This document shows positions 50,383 through 62,699 of a DNA stretch of 64,000 nt, piece by piece. Both the position numbers and the translations under genes were made by a program. Within the stretch, counting starts at the first letter, position 1, and the number at the start of each line of letters is the position of its first letter. The stretch comes from Diphasiastrum complanatum (Eukaryota; Streptophyta; Lycopodiopsida; Lycopodiales; Lycopodiaceae). The notes beneath the pieces are model-generated. The model worked only from the letters and a program-made list of their open reading frames with translations. It searched no databases and was not told where the DNA came from. Location of the stretch: contig CM055099.1 in assembly GCA_029204225.1 (NCBI GenBank), positions 66,613,852 to 66,677,851 of the forward strand, written 5' to 3'.

Positions 50383-51139
50383 AGCATAAAATGAGAGAAT
50401 TTGAGGTAGATTAGAAGAATTTGCTACAATAATGGTTCAATTGTGTAATATAGTATTCTTTTTTGATTGCTTGTGCATGTGACAAAAATATTCAAAAAAA
50501 AGAGAGCAAGCGTTTAAAGAGCAAGCAATTGCACATTTGCACTTAAGCTTCGAATGAGTTTACCGGTGAGCTTGTGTTGTTTCAATTTTTTTTATTATTG
50601 GAATATGTTATCTAACATAGTAAGAAATTGAATGCAATTCATTCTCTCTCATTTTGTTCAAAGCAATATCGTATTTTACCGCATACACTAGCAATTAGTT
50701 AATATGCAAACGTGAAATGTAAATAATTAAAATTTCCAATCCTAGGAAGGTGTGTAGCCCTTACTTTTCTCCATTATAGGCAAGGTTCTAATCTTTCCAA
50801 CTTGCATGGAAAAACCTACACGCCGCAGGGAGGGAATATGTGGTGACATTCTGAAATAGGACATAACTGCAAGGTTCGGGTATTATAATTATCACATTCA
50901 ACTCTATCTATAACAGTATACATAAAAAGTATTGCGATGAATATAAAAAAAACGAGTGCAAGTGAATTTAAGTATTAATGATCATAGATCATTCTCATCA
51001 TTTACATCATAATTCTAGTCATCACACAACTCTTGACACTCATCTGAATCTAGGTCTAGGTATAATCGTAAATTTTCAATCGTGTCTCTTTGATGGTGTA
51101 AGCTACCCTCATATTCAATTTCCTCTTCTTCTAATTCTA

Positions 51140-51869
51140 TCTCATCCAAACGTGGGGCCTCAAATTACCCCCAATTTGGTCTTGTACGATCGTAGGAATC
51201 TCATCATTTCCATTTGTACCTTCTTCTCCCATCATTTTGACATCATTTGGAGTTTGGATGAGTGGTTCAGGTTCTTCCAAAATGTTGCCAAAATTGGGTG
51301 GTGGTTCGTTGTGTGTATCCAATTCAACAGTATCTTTTCCTTCAAACACACATCATTTTCTTGCATTAAGTTGGATCACATACCACCATCTTGGGTCTAT
51401 TTGATCTAGATGGAACATAATCTGGCAAAGAATTAAAAAAATTTAAGTTAGTCTTATAAGATTGATACATAAATAATTGGATTGCAAAATTAATGACATT
51501 GGAATTTTAGAGTCTCACTTGTTCGCAATGTCTTGGCAATACTAAAGTGTCATGAGAGTCCATCGATATACATTTTGTTGAGTCAATTTGAAAAAACTAT
51601 GAGTTATCATTTCTAATTGTGGTGTTGCTTCCACCATAGATGACCTTAAACCATTTTACGTCAAAAATAAAGTATTTGTCGTTAGTCTCGTAATCGACTT
51701 CATAAATATGTTGCAATGTGCCGACATAGTCTAGGTCACCCGAAATGGTGTTAGGGTCTCTCGCACTAGAACGACTCTCTTGTTGAAAGTTGGTCATTAT
51801 ACCACAATCATATGTACGTCGCTTGTTGTCAACTCTCTCAACACGGTAATGGTGTCCATAGGCCCACAT
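51140..51869 (-). pseudogene. CACTA transposase C-terminus (DUF4216 and acidic tail)
   Basis: The minus strand gives RRTYDCGIMTNFQQESRSSA, DLDYVGTLQHIYEVDYETND and YFIFDVKWFKVIYGG, the DUF4216 pattern near the end of TNP2-type proteins. It continues in a shifted frame with CISMDSHDTLVLPRHCEQV. A further open frame at 51349-51137 (PPPNFGNILEEPEPLIQ) looks like the acidic C-terminal tail. The orientation is opposite to the piece at 48780, so at least two insertions or an inversion are implied. Confidence 0.65.
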
Positions 51870-52513
51870 GGCAGTGTATGATGTATACTAAAACACAAAA
51901 AAAAAAAACAAATGTGTGTAATTAGAAATATTATTCATATATTAAGTAGTACAAAAACAAAACTTCACAAAAACAATATTACACTACGGGAGAGAGTTAG
52001 AATTAAAGTAGAACTACTGTGCTAAATTGTGGGTCCTATCAGTGGATAAGGACCAGTATGCCTCGCCACGAGGCGAGTCGACGAGACACGAGTCTCGTCA
52101 ACGACAACTTGAGCCATGCATGGGTTGCCATAGTGAAGACAATATGTACAGTGTATTTTGTTTTTGAGAAATACAGTTGCTACGTGAGCTTGTTGTGGAG
52201 AGTGCTTTCTGTATGTGCTACTGTGTAGCATGATCTACGTTCCTGTTCGAAGCAAATTCTAAGTCTTACCACCACCCTTGACCTTGGATTAATCAACCAC
52301 CTCCCAAACTAAAAAGTACCAACCTCCACGGGTACCCTATGAGTACATGAACTCCAAAAATGGTCTTTTTACAATTTAGAAAGTACCTATAATGAGGGGG
52401 GTACACTCACAAAAGTGTTTGGCCATAAAATCAAGCGATACTATACTTCGAGACCTCAATTAATCAAATATATATAGTCTCATAATAACTACTTTTGATA
52501 TGGCATAGAGTGG

Positions 52514-52939
52514 CTAGCTACAATGTATTTTTGCAATTGACGATGTCATCATCATCAAAAAACGGGGGAAATATTGTTCGTGATATTGACAATGATTGCA
52601 TCGTACTTGTGATATGATTGTGTAATACATCCCACTCCAACCACCATTACCATTAAATGGAACACCATTTACATATTGGAGTTGAACGTATACGATCATG
52701 CCTAGTGAACACTTTCCAGAAGCTGGTTTGGGAGTTTTTGCTTTGAGTAGTATATTAGGTCCCTCTAAATAGTGTTGTGACAGTGATGTCTTATGTAGGA
52801 CCTCAATACAATTGGGGTGATTAGCATACTTTGTGTCATCACCAATGGAGGATGCAAGTATATGGTTTGAATTCAAATGCATGTTTTTTAGAGGAGCAAT
52901 GCATGCAAGGATGCAACATCTCAAGGGCAAATCATACAT
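52514..52939 (-). CDS. Unidentified 141-codon ORF
   Basis: An open minus-strand frame containing LEGPNILLKAKTPKPASGKC and YVNGVPFNGNGGWSGMYY. I do not recognise a family. It lies about 650 bp upstream (in minus-strand terms) of the CACTA tail and could be unrelated. Confidence 0.2.
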   Translation of the reverse strand: MYDLPLRCCILACIAPLKNMHLNSNHILASSIGDDTKYANHPNCIEVLHKTSLSQHYLEGPNILLKAKTPKPASGKCSLGMIVYVQLQYVNGVPFNGNGGWSGMYYTIISQVRCNHCQYHEQYFPRFLMMMTSSIAKIHCS

Positions 52940-53982
52940 ATGTTGATTGATGTATAGCTGTGCATGGAAACATTACTACTTACATAAATAGCTCCATTGG
53001 CCACCCTTTACTGACAAATTGTGATTTTGAGGAACACACCAATGGAAAACAAGTATATTGCATTAGGAATGTAAAGGGCACTTATGTAATGGTATGTGCC
53101 ACTAGATCTATCAAGGTTGGGAGGAATTGTTCATCAAATATAGTTTCAACCATCCTTTGCCTAAATGTTTGTAAAAGATAATAAGTCAAATGTCAATATC
53201 TAAAGTGATATGCAAATATGTATAATACATGCATTATTTGTGAAAAATTGCATATACTGGCAAATCTAGCCATGTAGTATAATGTAAATTTTGTATATAA
53301 GTGAGTTCCACACATGTGAGGCCAAGATGCCACATGGCAAACCACTCCTAATGTAGGTTAGGTCGAGTCAACAGTCCATACATGACCTTTTGGGAATAAA
53401 GCCAAAAGGGCACTTTTTGTACTTAGGCACAATGTTAGCCACCAAGAGATGGTGACAGCCGCCCAACGACAACGACAGACAACTGCCTGACAGTTAATCA
53501 TATTAAGTTAACAAGAAAAATATGACATGTTCCTACATAGGAAAATTGTAGAATTTCCTAGTTAGAGACGATTTTTACTAGTTTAGAGACTCCTCCTAAC
53601 TAGGAAAACATTGAAATTCCTAGATACATTTGCACCATCTCTAACTAGTAATTCCTTTCATGCTTCTGTTATTTACTCTTTTAATCTACATCAACAATGG
53701 ATGCGTGTATCTATCTTTTATTTAACTTATACATTTAGTAGATTCAAAATTTGAAAAAACACTCATCTAACACATTTATAATGACAAGCAAAAAAGCAAA
53801 CATTATGTTGTTTGAATCATTAATTAAATTTCATCCAATTGTGTGGCATATAGATGATACAAAATGGGAATACTTTCTATTCCTACACTCAAACCCATCG
53901 CCTCATGCCAACAATCTACCACCTGTTGAAAACATTGGATTGCTGAAGTACTATATCTTGTCCAGTTTTGATAATCATATGA

Positions 53983-54160
<178 letters not shown>

Positions 54161-54177
54161 TACACATATATATATGT

Positions 54178-54220
<43 letters not shown>

Positions 54221-54222
<2 letters not shown>

Positions 54223-55081
54223 CCATGAGTATTAGGATCTTCTTTTGATGCGCATTATGTAAATGATTTAAGTGCTTGTTATTGTTTGGATATTGATTTT
54301 GTCATTATAAAAACATCTAGTTTATTGTGAAGCCATTCTGAAGTAGTTCTTAAAGGAGGTCATTTATATATATGTAGACATGTAGTTTTTTCTAAAGAAG
54401 CCATTTGTGTATGCTTGAGGTTAGGAGCACTTGCCTTTAGCAATTTTCAAAATTTTTCAGATTTTTTTCTTTTTTATTATTTTAGGTCAATTTTAGACAA
54501 AGACTTTCAACTCTACTTGCTGGGGAGTAGAGTGGAAAGCCTTTTTTTTTTTTTTTTCCTTTTCGAAGCTCAATTTTCTAAAATGAGCTTTGGAAGGGAG
54601 AGCTGAGTTAGGGAAAAAATATAAAAGGCTTTTCACTCCACGTTCCGACTAGTAGAGTGGAAAACTTTTTTTTTTTGTTACTCATCAATGAGTATAGTGG
54701 AAAGTCATCTTTACTTTATCTATTTGTTTCTAATTTAACTACTTGATTATTGCTCCATTTGCACTACTGCTACTTATTACATCTACTATGCAGGTATCAG
54801 CTGGACATCTTGAAAGTGGTTATGATTTATGGTGCTTTTTAGTAATGTGTTTTACTTTTCAGTTATATTTACCTTGTTGGATTATGAATAAAGGCTTCAA
54901 AAGGTTTCAGTCTTGCGTTGTCAAGAGGAACTAAGTGCAGTCTTGTATCTCTCTCTATGCATCCTGGAGGTGTAAATTCGACTACTCTTTGATTGGAATA
55001 GTACAAAAATCTTTACCTTTTATCCGATTCATAAGCTAACAAAAGTCTGTTTTTATGGTTTAGTCCACATGATGGTTTCAG
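54221..55081. other. AT-rich sequence with T-runs
   Basis: It contains a T-run (54542-54557) and short open frames. Nothing is assigned. It may be the 5' part of the reverse-transcriptase element that follows. Confidence 0.35.
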
Positions 55082-55315
55082 GATGTTGCCTCTTTGGGTT
55101 ATGAGGAGCTCCTTCCTCCACCTAACCATTTTGTTCAAACACTGATTTGTTGTATGAAAAAGGCCACTGAGATGCATAAATTTGTCATTAACACTGATAG
55201 GGCTACATGTTCTTCTGCTAGACCTAAGGATAAGATTCTATGCTTGATTGATCTGCTTGAGACTATTGACTGGATAAAGATTTATCTTGAGTTTGTTAAG
55301 AAGAAAGACACTTAG
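55082..55315 (+). CDS. Exon-like ORF upstream of the reverse transcriptase, unknown
   Basis: A clean acceptor (TGGTTTCAG|GAT) opens a 78-codon frame: GYEELLPPPNHFVQTLICC, then RPKDKILCLIDLLETIDWIK, ending KKKDT and a stop. It is coding-like in composition but unrecognised. It could be the N-terminal part of the Penelope-like element or a separate relic. Confidence 0.35.
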   Translation, partial: DVASLGYEELLPPPNHFVQTLICCMKKATEMHKFVINTDRATCSSARPKDKILCLIDLLETIDWIKIYLEFVKKKDT

Positions 55316-55539
55316 AGCTTAGTGGAAAATCTTTATAGTCATCTTCGTCGAAAAATTCGAAGAAGAGAAAAAATTATACAATACGCACATTAGAAAGGTG
55401 TTTATGTGCTTGAAAAATGAAAATAATATCACTCCCGCTACCTTTACCCCCTTCTATTTCTGATGCTTCTTTATCACCACACCCTTTAGTTTTTACTGAT
55501 GACCTTGATGAGGATAGTCCTCTTAGCTCGAGACCTTCT

Positions 55540-56263
55540 CTCAAGACATTTGCGACATTGGTGACCTTTTTTCTTATGATTTCTGCCAATCTAAAAGTTA
55601 TCAAGTCCCCTTTGTTCTTGGCAGAATCATCGAGCACAAATCCACTCTCACATCATATAAACTTTGGAGTCTTCCTTCTGTCAATTTCCTTGTACCCATC
55701 CCTATCGATCTTTGGATCATGATGACTCATTTGACAGAAAAAGAAATACAAGTCTGCAAGTTTGCCGCCCTGCATAAAAATCCTTCGCTTGACAATCCTA
55801 TTTCTTTCGACACCATTATTCGTATGAACAAATTCGAACCCTCTCCCTGCCCCTCTGAGCAAACCTAGGCCAGAATTAGAGGTCACTTTGAGACTGGCTT
55901 CAATAGAATGAACCTACACCAAGCCAGAATTTGGAATTGAAAAAGACCTTTTTTCAAATGTAGATGTGGTGAAAAATGCAAAAATAGCTCTTCCATCATT
56001 TGGTTTGACCATGCTATTTGGTTCATGATGAATAACCTAGCCAAGTTCTTTCCTTGTACTTCCCTCCAAAACCAATTGAATGCATTCTTCATGTGGTTAC
56101 ATAAACCTGCTAGGGATGTACTGAAATCACATTTGACCTTTCTATTTATCCGCCAGCACATGATTGATGCTTTCATCGAACTCGCAAAAGATTCCTCCGC
56201 CAAACTTCTTGCACCTTTGGGAGACGCCGAAAATATCCGAGAAATAGAACGCCTTCTAAAATG
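55540..56263 (+). pseudogene. N-terminal region of the reverse-transcriptase element
   Basis: A frame with a few stops runs from ICDIGDLFSYDFCQSKSYQ through PSVNFLVPIPIDLWIMM and KFAALHKNPSLDNPISFD. It ends in HLTFLFIRQHMIDAFIELAK and AENIREIERLLK. It leads on the same strand towards the polymerase domain. No endonuclease motif (GIY-YIG or other) is visible. The assignment to the element rests on position and orientation. Confidence 0.4.
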
Positions 56264-56565
56264 ACCTAGCTTTTCTACCCTCCACGATAAGTACTTCCAG
56301 AACTCCAACAAAAGAACTGGCTCTTTCAATCTTAACAATTTGAACTCAGTCATTTTTGGATCAAGAACGAGAAAGAAAAAGCGTTTTTCAGATTTCAAAG
56401 GAAAGGAAGGACAAAGTAGTGGCACCAAAGATGATCTGATCTACCAGTCAAGAAATTGATTTTTACAGATCCTAAATCGATGTGCAAGACGAAGAAGGGA
56501 CAGTTAGAAGGGAAATCAGTACTTCAGCGACCGGCCGCCTCTAGTTTTCCACTAGCAGCGACACA

Positions 56566-57453
56566 GAGAGACTTTTTTTGCATTTATGTTATCATAATAG
56601 AGTTTTTGAAACTATCCATGTGAAGCGCTTTTACGCTCACGTTTTTCGCAGTCTTTTTGGTATTTTAGACAAAGTTTTTCATGATATCACCTTTGGATGG
56701 TCATACCTACCAAGTATAAAATGTGAATGGTATTTTCCTTATGATGTTTTTTGCAAATTTGATACATTCCTGTCATTGTCTTACTTTTAAGTGTGTCAAA
56801 AATTTTATCTCGGAAAAATCTGGTCATGTCATATGCACAGATTGTAATATTGTCAAAAGTTCGTTCTTACGAAAATCATTAGAAAAAGGTCTAAATCACA
56901 TTACATTAAGACAAGCTAATGTAAACGAAGTTGCTTCGGAACTTTATGATGAATGGTGTAAACTTATGGAACTTTTACCTTCTTATGCATACTTAGACGA
57001 AATTACAAAAAAGGAGCATGCTAGTTTTTTAAAGACATCGCATTGGGCTATATTAGAAAGGGTAAATGGCTTCATGGAAATACTCGTTCTCAATATAGGA
57101 TTGCCAAGGATGAACTACAATGGCTTACCAACTTTCTCTACATAAATGGTATCGATAAAGCACAACACAACCCCTGTTTTATGTGTAAATTCTTTGCACA
57201 GAAAATGGCTATACAAAGACTCAACAGTCCAGACTTTACTCCTTTTCCCAATGAACAATCTAATTCTGTCGAGGATTCCTTATCATATATAATGGACATT
57301 ACTATTAAGTCTCTACCAAAAATTTTCTTGGGAAATAATTCTCTATCATACCTACTCTGCACCTATAAAGCCCACATGATTCATTTAGATGGATTACCAA
57401 TGCTCATGATTGCTGCTTTACCAGACCTTCCAAATTTCTCACAGGAGCTCTTG
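56566..57453 (+). pseudogene. Penelope-like reverse transcriptase, first exon (frameshifted)
   Basis: Three overlapping frames are joined by shifts near 56770 and 57040. The landmarks are YLPSIKCEWYFPYDVFCKFD, then SSFLRKSLEKGLNHITLRQA, RIAKDELQWLTNFLYINGID with KAQHNPCFMCKF, and YLLCTYKAHMI. The LxKGLNH and YKxH segments resemble the fingers region of a reverse transcriptase in the Penelope-like group. It ends at a phase-0 donor (GAGCTCTTG|GTATGC). Confidence 0.6.
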
Positions 57454-57609
57454 GTATGCTGTCACTGTTCCTCATGTAAGGTGTAGGCCTTAAGGCAAAT
57501 ACATACAAGAGTATCCTAAGAGTGGATACAATTTTACATTGGCAATGTGAGTCAACCATGGATTTCTATCTAAATATACCTTCATTGATTACCAATATAT
57601 GGGTTGCAG
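57454..57609 (+). other. Intron within the reverse transcriptase gene (156 bp)
   Basis: GTATGC...TTGCAG, phase 0. Removing it joins SQELL to IFQNVNKNIPLDGL in one frame; read through, it contains a stop (TAG at 57484). Introns are a known peculiarity of Penelope-like elements. Confidence 0.65.
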
Positions 57610-58182
57610 ATATTTCAAAATGTTAACAAGAATATACCTCTAGATGGTCTGAAAGGACTGCAAATTGTCACGAAAAAGACAATAAAATATGCTTTCAAAC
57701 ATTCCAAACATGATTTACTATATTACAAATGGAATCACATATGCGAAGTATTCAAAGGGTCATGGGATAAAAAACAATCACTCGAATGGTACACTCTTGA
57801 TATAAATCTACTCTTTCAATGGAATGATCTCTTGATTGATAACTGCATCGTCAAACTAGGGAACAAAACCTGGAGACAGGTACATGGTATATCTATGGGT
57901 GTTTTGTGTTCACCCACATGGTGTAATTGGTATTTATCCTTCTTTGAAGCACAATTTATAAAGAAATTAGCCAAACTAGGCCTCACTTCTTATATGAGTG
58001 ACTTTATACATTCATTCAGATACATTGATGATATTTGTTTCATCAATAACCCAAATATTGAGCTCTTCATGGATAAAACACATATAAGAACTCCTGAAAA
58101 CCCATTCTGGATTTACCCTGTAGACTTTCTAGAAATAGAAAGGAAAACGTTTGAAGGTAACATTACCAGCTTTTTAAATTAA
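57610..58182 (+). pseudogene. Penelope-like reverse transcriptase, palm domain
   Basis: The frame has all core palm motifs: WYTLDINLLF (motif A region), VHGISMGVLCSPTWCNWYLS (motif B) and RYIDDICFINN (motif C, catalytic YIDD at 58021-58032). These features and the following thumb set it apart from gypsy, copia and the LINE debris in this window. The family is most like Penelope-like elements. The alternative is the cellular rvt genes, a related single-copy class known from several eukaryotes. Breaks elsewhere suggest a dead copy. Confidence 0.7.
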
Positions 58183-58480
58183 TGCATTGTTTTTGAGCAA
58201 AATTCTGGTTTGACACACCTCTCAAAGTTTGACAAAAGAAGAAAATTATCCTTTCCATATTTGCAGTATATACATCTGGCTTCAAATAGGCCGATCTATA
58301 ATTCATATATGATTATTGTTTCACAGTTCATTGCCACAAAATGTATTGTTCTAACAAACAAGATACATTCATAAAAGAGGTCAGAATTTTGGTTGATGCT
58401 TTTCAAAAAAATGGTTTTATGAGGGATAAACTATGTCTCATCATCAATCTTTTACTTATCTCTGATTCTTTTCCGCGTTT
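58183..58480 (+). pseudogene. Reverse transcriptase thumb, frameshifted
   Basis: Past the stop at 58182 coding resumes in other frames: DKRRKLSFPYLQYIHLASNR, YNSYMIIVSQ, then CHKMYCSNKQDTFIKEV and ILVDAFQKNGF. This SxNRPxxxY...SQ...CS...F..EV..L...F..NGF run is the usual thumb sequence after the catalytic box in Penelope-like and related enzymes, so the gene once extended at least this far. Confidence 0.6.
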
Positions 58481-58581
58481 GTCTACCACATGATGCTGAT
58501 TGTCTTCTGGCCGAGCAATTAGTATCCCTTATGGGGAGCTAACTGCCCCCAAAGGGATTCACTAACTACGAGATGATTGGT

Positions 58582-59830
<1,249 letters not shown>

Positions 59831-59839
59831 TTGTGACTC

Positions 59840-60732
59840 GGCCAAAAACATTTGACCATAAACAACTTATGTGTGGTTTGGTCTTTAGGAGCATCAGTAG
59901 CTGCAACATGAACCTATTGGTTCTTTCTTGCAAGAATCAAGCAGTCCTTAATTTCATGTCCTTTCTTTTCGCAGTACCTACATAAGAGTTTGGCATGTTG
60001 ATGCTTTGACTTATCCTACTGTGGCGGATGTTGTATTTTGATATTTGAGAAAGTATGATGAGTAGTTTTTTTTATTGAATGCTATTTTTTTTTTCAAATG
60101 TAGTGCAACAATTCTATCTAATATAGAGATATCAGTAGAATTCCTTTGAAGTTTATCTCGACGAAGAATTGATGTGAGATTTTGATGGTTCGAGATCACA
60201 TTAAAAGATGGTCGTAAGAATAAGACTCCCAAGGAGAGCCATAGCACCATCGTTGTTTGCAATATGAGATCCTACAATAATGAATTGATGAAGAATTGAT
60301 CAAATGTGATCAACATGATTAAGTAGACTGACATCTTGTATGAGAAAATTTTCTTTCTCAAGTAGAGATGAGTACTTACATCTTTGGTCTAATACATATT
60401 GATGAGAGCATCTCAAGCTTGTTTTGATGCTTTGTAGTTGTTGATATGTGATATGTGTGAATCCTTAAGATTCATGGATATAATACAAGTGCTCTGCTAT
60501 CTCTGGATTTCCATTTGAAAATGAGCTATGAATCTTATTGTAGGAATATGGTAGATCCATCACCTATATTCCATAAATCTCTTTTTAGTAGTATCATCTT
60601 CATATGATACTTCCACATATGGAAGTCGTCGCCATTGAATCTCTCAATAAGGCAAATAGAAGATGATTGTTCCATGTATCTTGTTAAATGCTAGAAATGT
60701 TGTCACAATCAACACATTAGCTTTGATACCAT
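59840..60732 (-). pseudogene. Ty1/copia gag with primer site, minus strand
   Basis: On the minus strand a primer site TGGTATCAAAGC (about 60719-60731) follows a candidate LTR end. Then comes the gag signature RFNGDDFHMWKYHMKMILLK, RDLWNIGDG, and further on a CCHC knuckle (CRYCEKKGHEIKDC, near 59960-60000). Stops interrupt the frame. The LTR edge in plus coordinates is TGTTGGTAAAAGG at 60733; its other end is not clear. Confidence 0.7.
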
Positions 60733-62245
60733 TGTTGGTAAAAGGTAAAGAGACACAAGGATTTGACAGAAAAATTTGACAAAATTTCAAATTTTTTTGT
60801 TGTTCAGTGTGTGCATTGTGGAAGACTCTGATAATGAGCAATCAATTTTGTTTAGAAATAGGGATCATTTTTCACAACGGAACCTACACTAGATTGAGTC
60901 AGAAGGTGTCAAGGACAACCATAGTGTCAAAAATATTGAGGTGTCTAAGATAGCCATGTACACTAGTATGAGAATTGGTATTCAATTCACAACATTAAAA
61001 GATAGCATCACAATAAAAGTAGAAACAACATCAACCATTCACAAAGGATACAATCACATTTAATGAAAACGTACAATATATTAAAATATGCATGAATGAA
61101 CAAAACAATTCTTGTAAGTAAATCTACTTTAAGCAATGTACAAGCCTAGAAAGAATAGTATGAGGACTGATCAACAATGTACTAGGCATCAATGTAAAAA
61201 CATATGAATCTCATCATCGTCCTATCTACTATTTATATGCAATTTATTGATCTAGATTAGCAATTTAGGATCACACAATCAAGAGCAATCAAAATCAATG
61301 ATCAAACATGTAAATTCGACCCCACACGTGTATGGTATGGCCTCCAGTACGGCCTGATATATGAGAATGAGCGTGATCAAGTTTAGTTTACTAAGAAATC
61401 ATAAAATCACAAGATAATGTGAGAAAAACTCGACCACTTTGCTCTCAAATCTCTATCTTGCATCTATGGAATGATAGATTGATTGTACAATAGGGCTCTT
61501 CTGCTTTGAAGTTAGGTGAAAATTCAGCATGTTTCAAGGAGACTAATTGACATTTTTTGCCCTATTATGTCAATCTTACCTAACCCTAGAGTTATGCCAA
61601 TTTGATGATTAGGTTACTCATCTACCTCCATGATTTGAGGAGTTTGCTCCTAAATTCTAGGAAACTTGACCAAACAACCTAACTCCTATGATTAGGTCCT
61701 AACTACCCTAGGCCTATTCTCACACGTGTGAATATGCTTGCATACATGTGGATTTAAAAAATGTGTAGTAATCTATGTGTTTATCAAGCATAACATTTGC
61801 AAATTCTCACACTCCTCTTTAAATTTAGTTTGATAAATTATGGTACATCTATCTACAACTCCAAGAGTTTATCTTTGCATGATGAATGAATACTTTTTGG
61901 GATGAATTCCAGCTACAAACAAGGAACCTACGAGATTCCTATAGAGATGATGTCCATGAAGGATCGTTTTTCATCTCTTAAAGGATCCCTTACAAGATGT
62001 TCCATTGGTGTGTATTCATACATGCATAGATCCATATGAGATTTTCTTAGAAATGAAGCAGCAAGATGAAATCAATAAAATCCAGCAAGAAAAGTGGAGC
62101 TCAATCTACTTCAATATTCAAAATAAATTAAGATGGCCAAGATCTAGGATTTTGCACTTTCTTGATGCTTACTTCAATGTAGCACACCTCAAAGCTATGC
62201 ATCATGCCAAGCTTTTCTGTACACTTGATGATATATCAATTGAGC
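60733..62245. other. Candidate copia LTR and flank; no gene
   Basis: The first few hundred bases should be the 5' LTR of the copia piece to the left. The rest has no recognised element. A plus-strand 84-codon frame at 62005-62259 (KMKQQDEINKIQQEKW-like helix) is unidentified. Confidence 0.35.
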
Positions 62246-62249
62246 TTAT

Positions 62250-62692
62250 AAGTGCATGAGAAATGTTGCCAAATTCAAATTGCCTTGTTTATCCATATAA
62301 TTGAGCCTTGATGTCTCCGTGTTGTTGTTGTTGTTGTTGTTGTTTGAAGAATTTCTTGGAGTCCTCGGGTCTTGAGCTTTTTCCACCTCTTGACATGACT
62401 CCAAGCCATCAATGATCTGAATTGGTTGATGATCCACACATGCTTCTTCAAACTTATAGTTCTTACCTTCATAGAAAACTACATCTCTACTAATCACAAC
62501 TCTCTTAGTATAGAAAATGTAAATCCAATAAGCTTTCCTTGAAGAGCAATATCTTGTCATTATTTTTATCATTGATGTAGGATTTTCTTTGGTCCTTACA
62601 TTGGACTGATCATGCACAAAGCATGTGGACTCAAATATGTCCAAAGAAAACATACTAAATGATGGTTTATCATTTATGACACCATTAATCAA
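62250..62692 (-). pseudogene. Copia pol fragment (post-integrase linker)
   Basis: A minus-strand 148-codon frame with SLDIFESTCFVHDQSNVR and YCSSRKAYWIYIFYTKRVVI, then SRDVVFYEGKNYKFEEA. This is the conserved stretch between integrase and reverse transcriptase in copia polyproteins (FG..CFVH, then SRDV.F.E). It ends with a poly-Asn tract from a (TTG)n microsatellite. Its order relative to the gag piece at 59.8-60.7 kb is wrong for one element, so it is a separate copy. Confidence 0.75.
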
Positions 62693-62699
62693 ACTATTT

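Noticed and set aside
55883-56428. Minus-strand 181-codon ORF opposite the reverse-transcriptase N-terminal region
   Set aside because: The plus-strand reading leads into a polymerase domain on the same strand. The minus frame shows no motif, though it cannot be fully excluded.
62318-62343. Poly-Asn tract as a functional feature
   Set aside because: It is a (TTG)n microsatellite read on the minus strand within a dead copia fragment.
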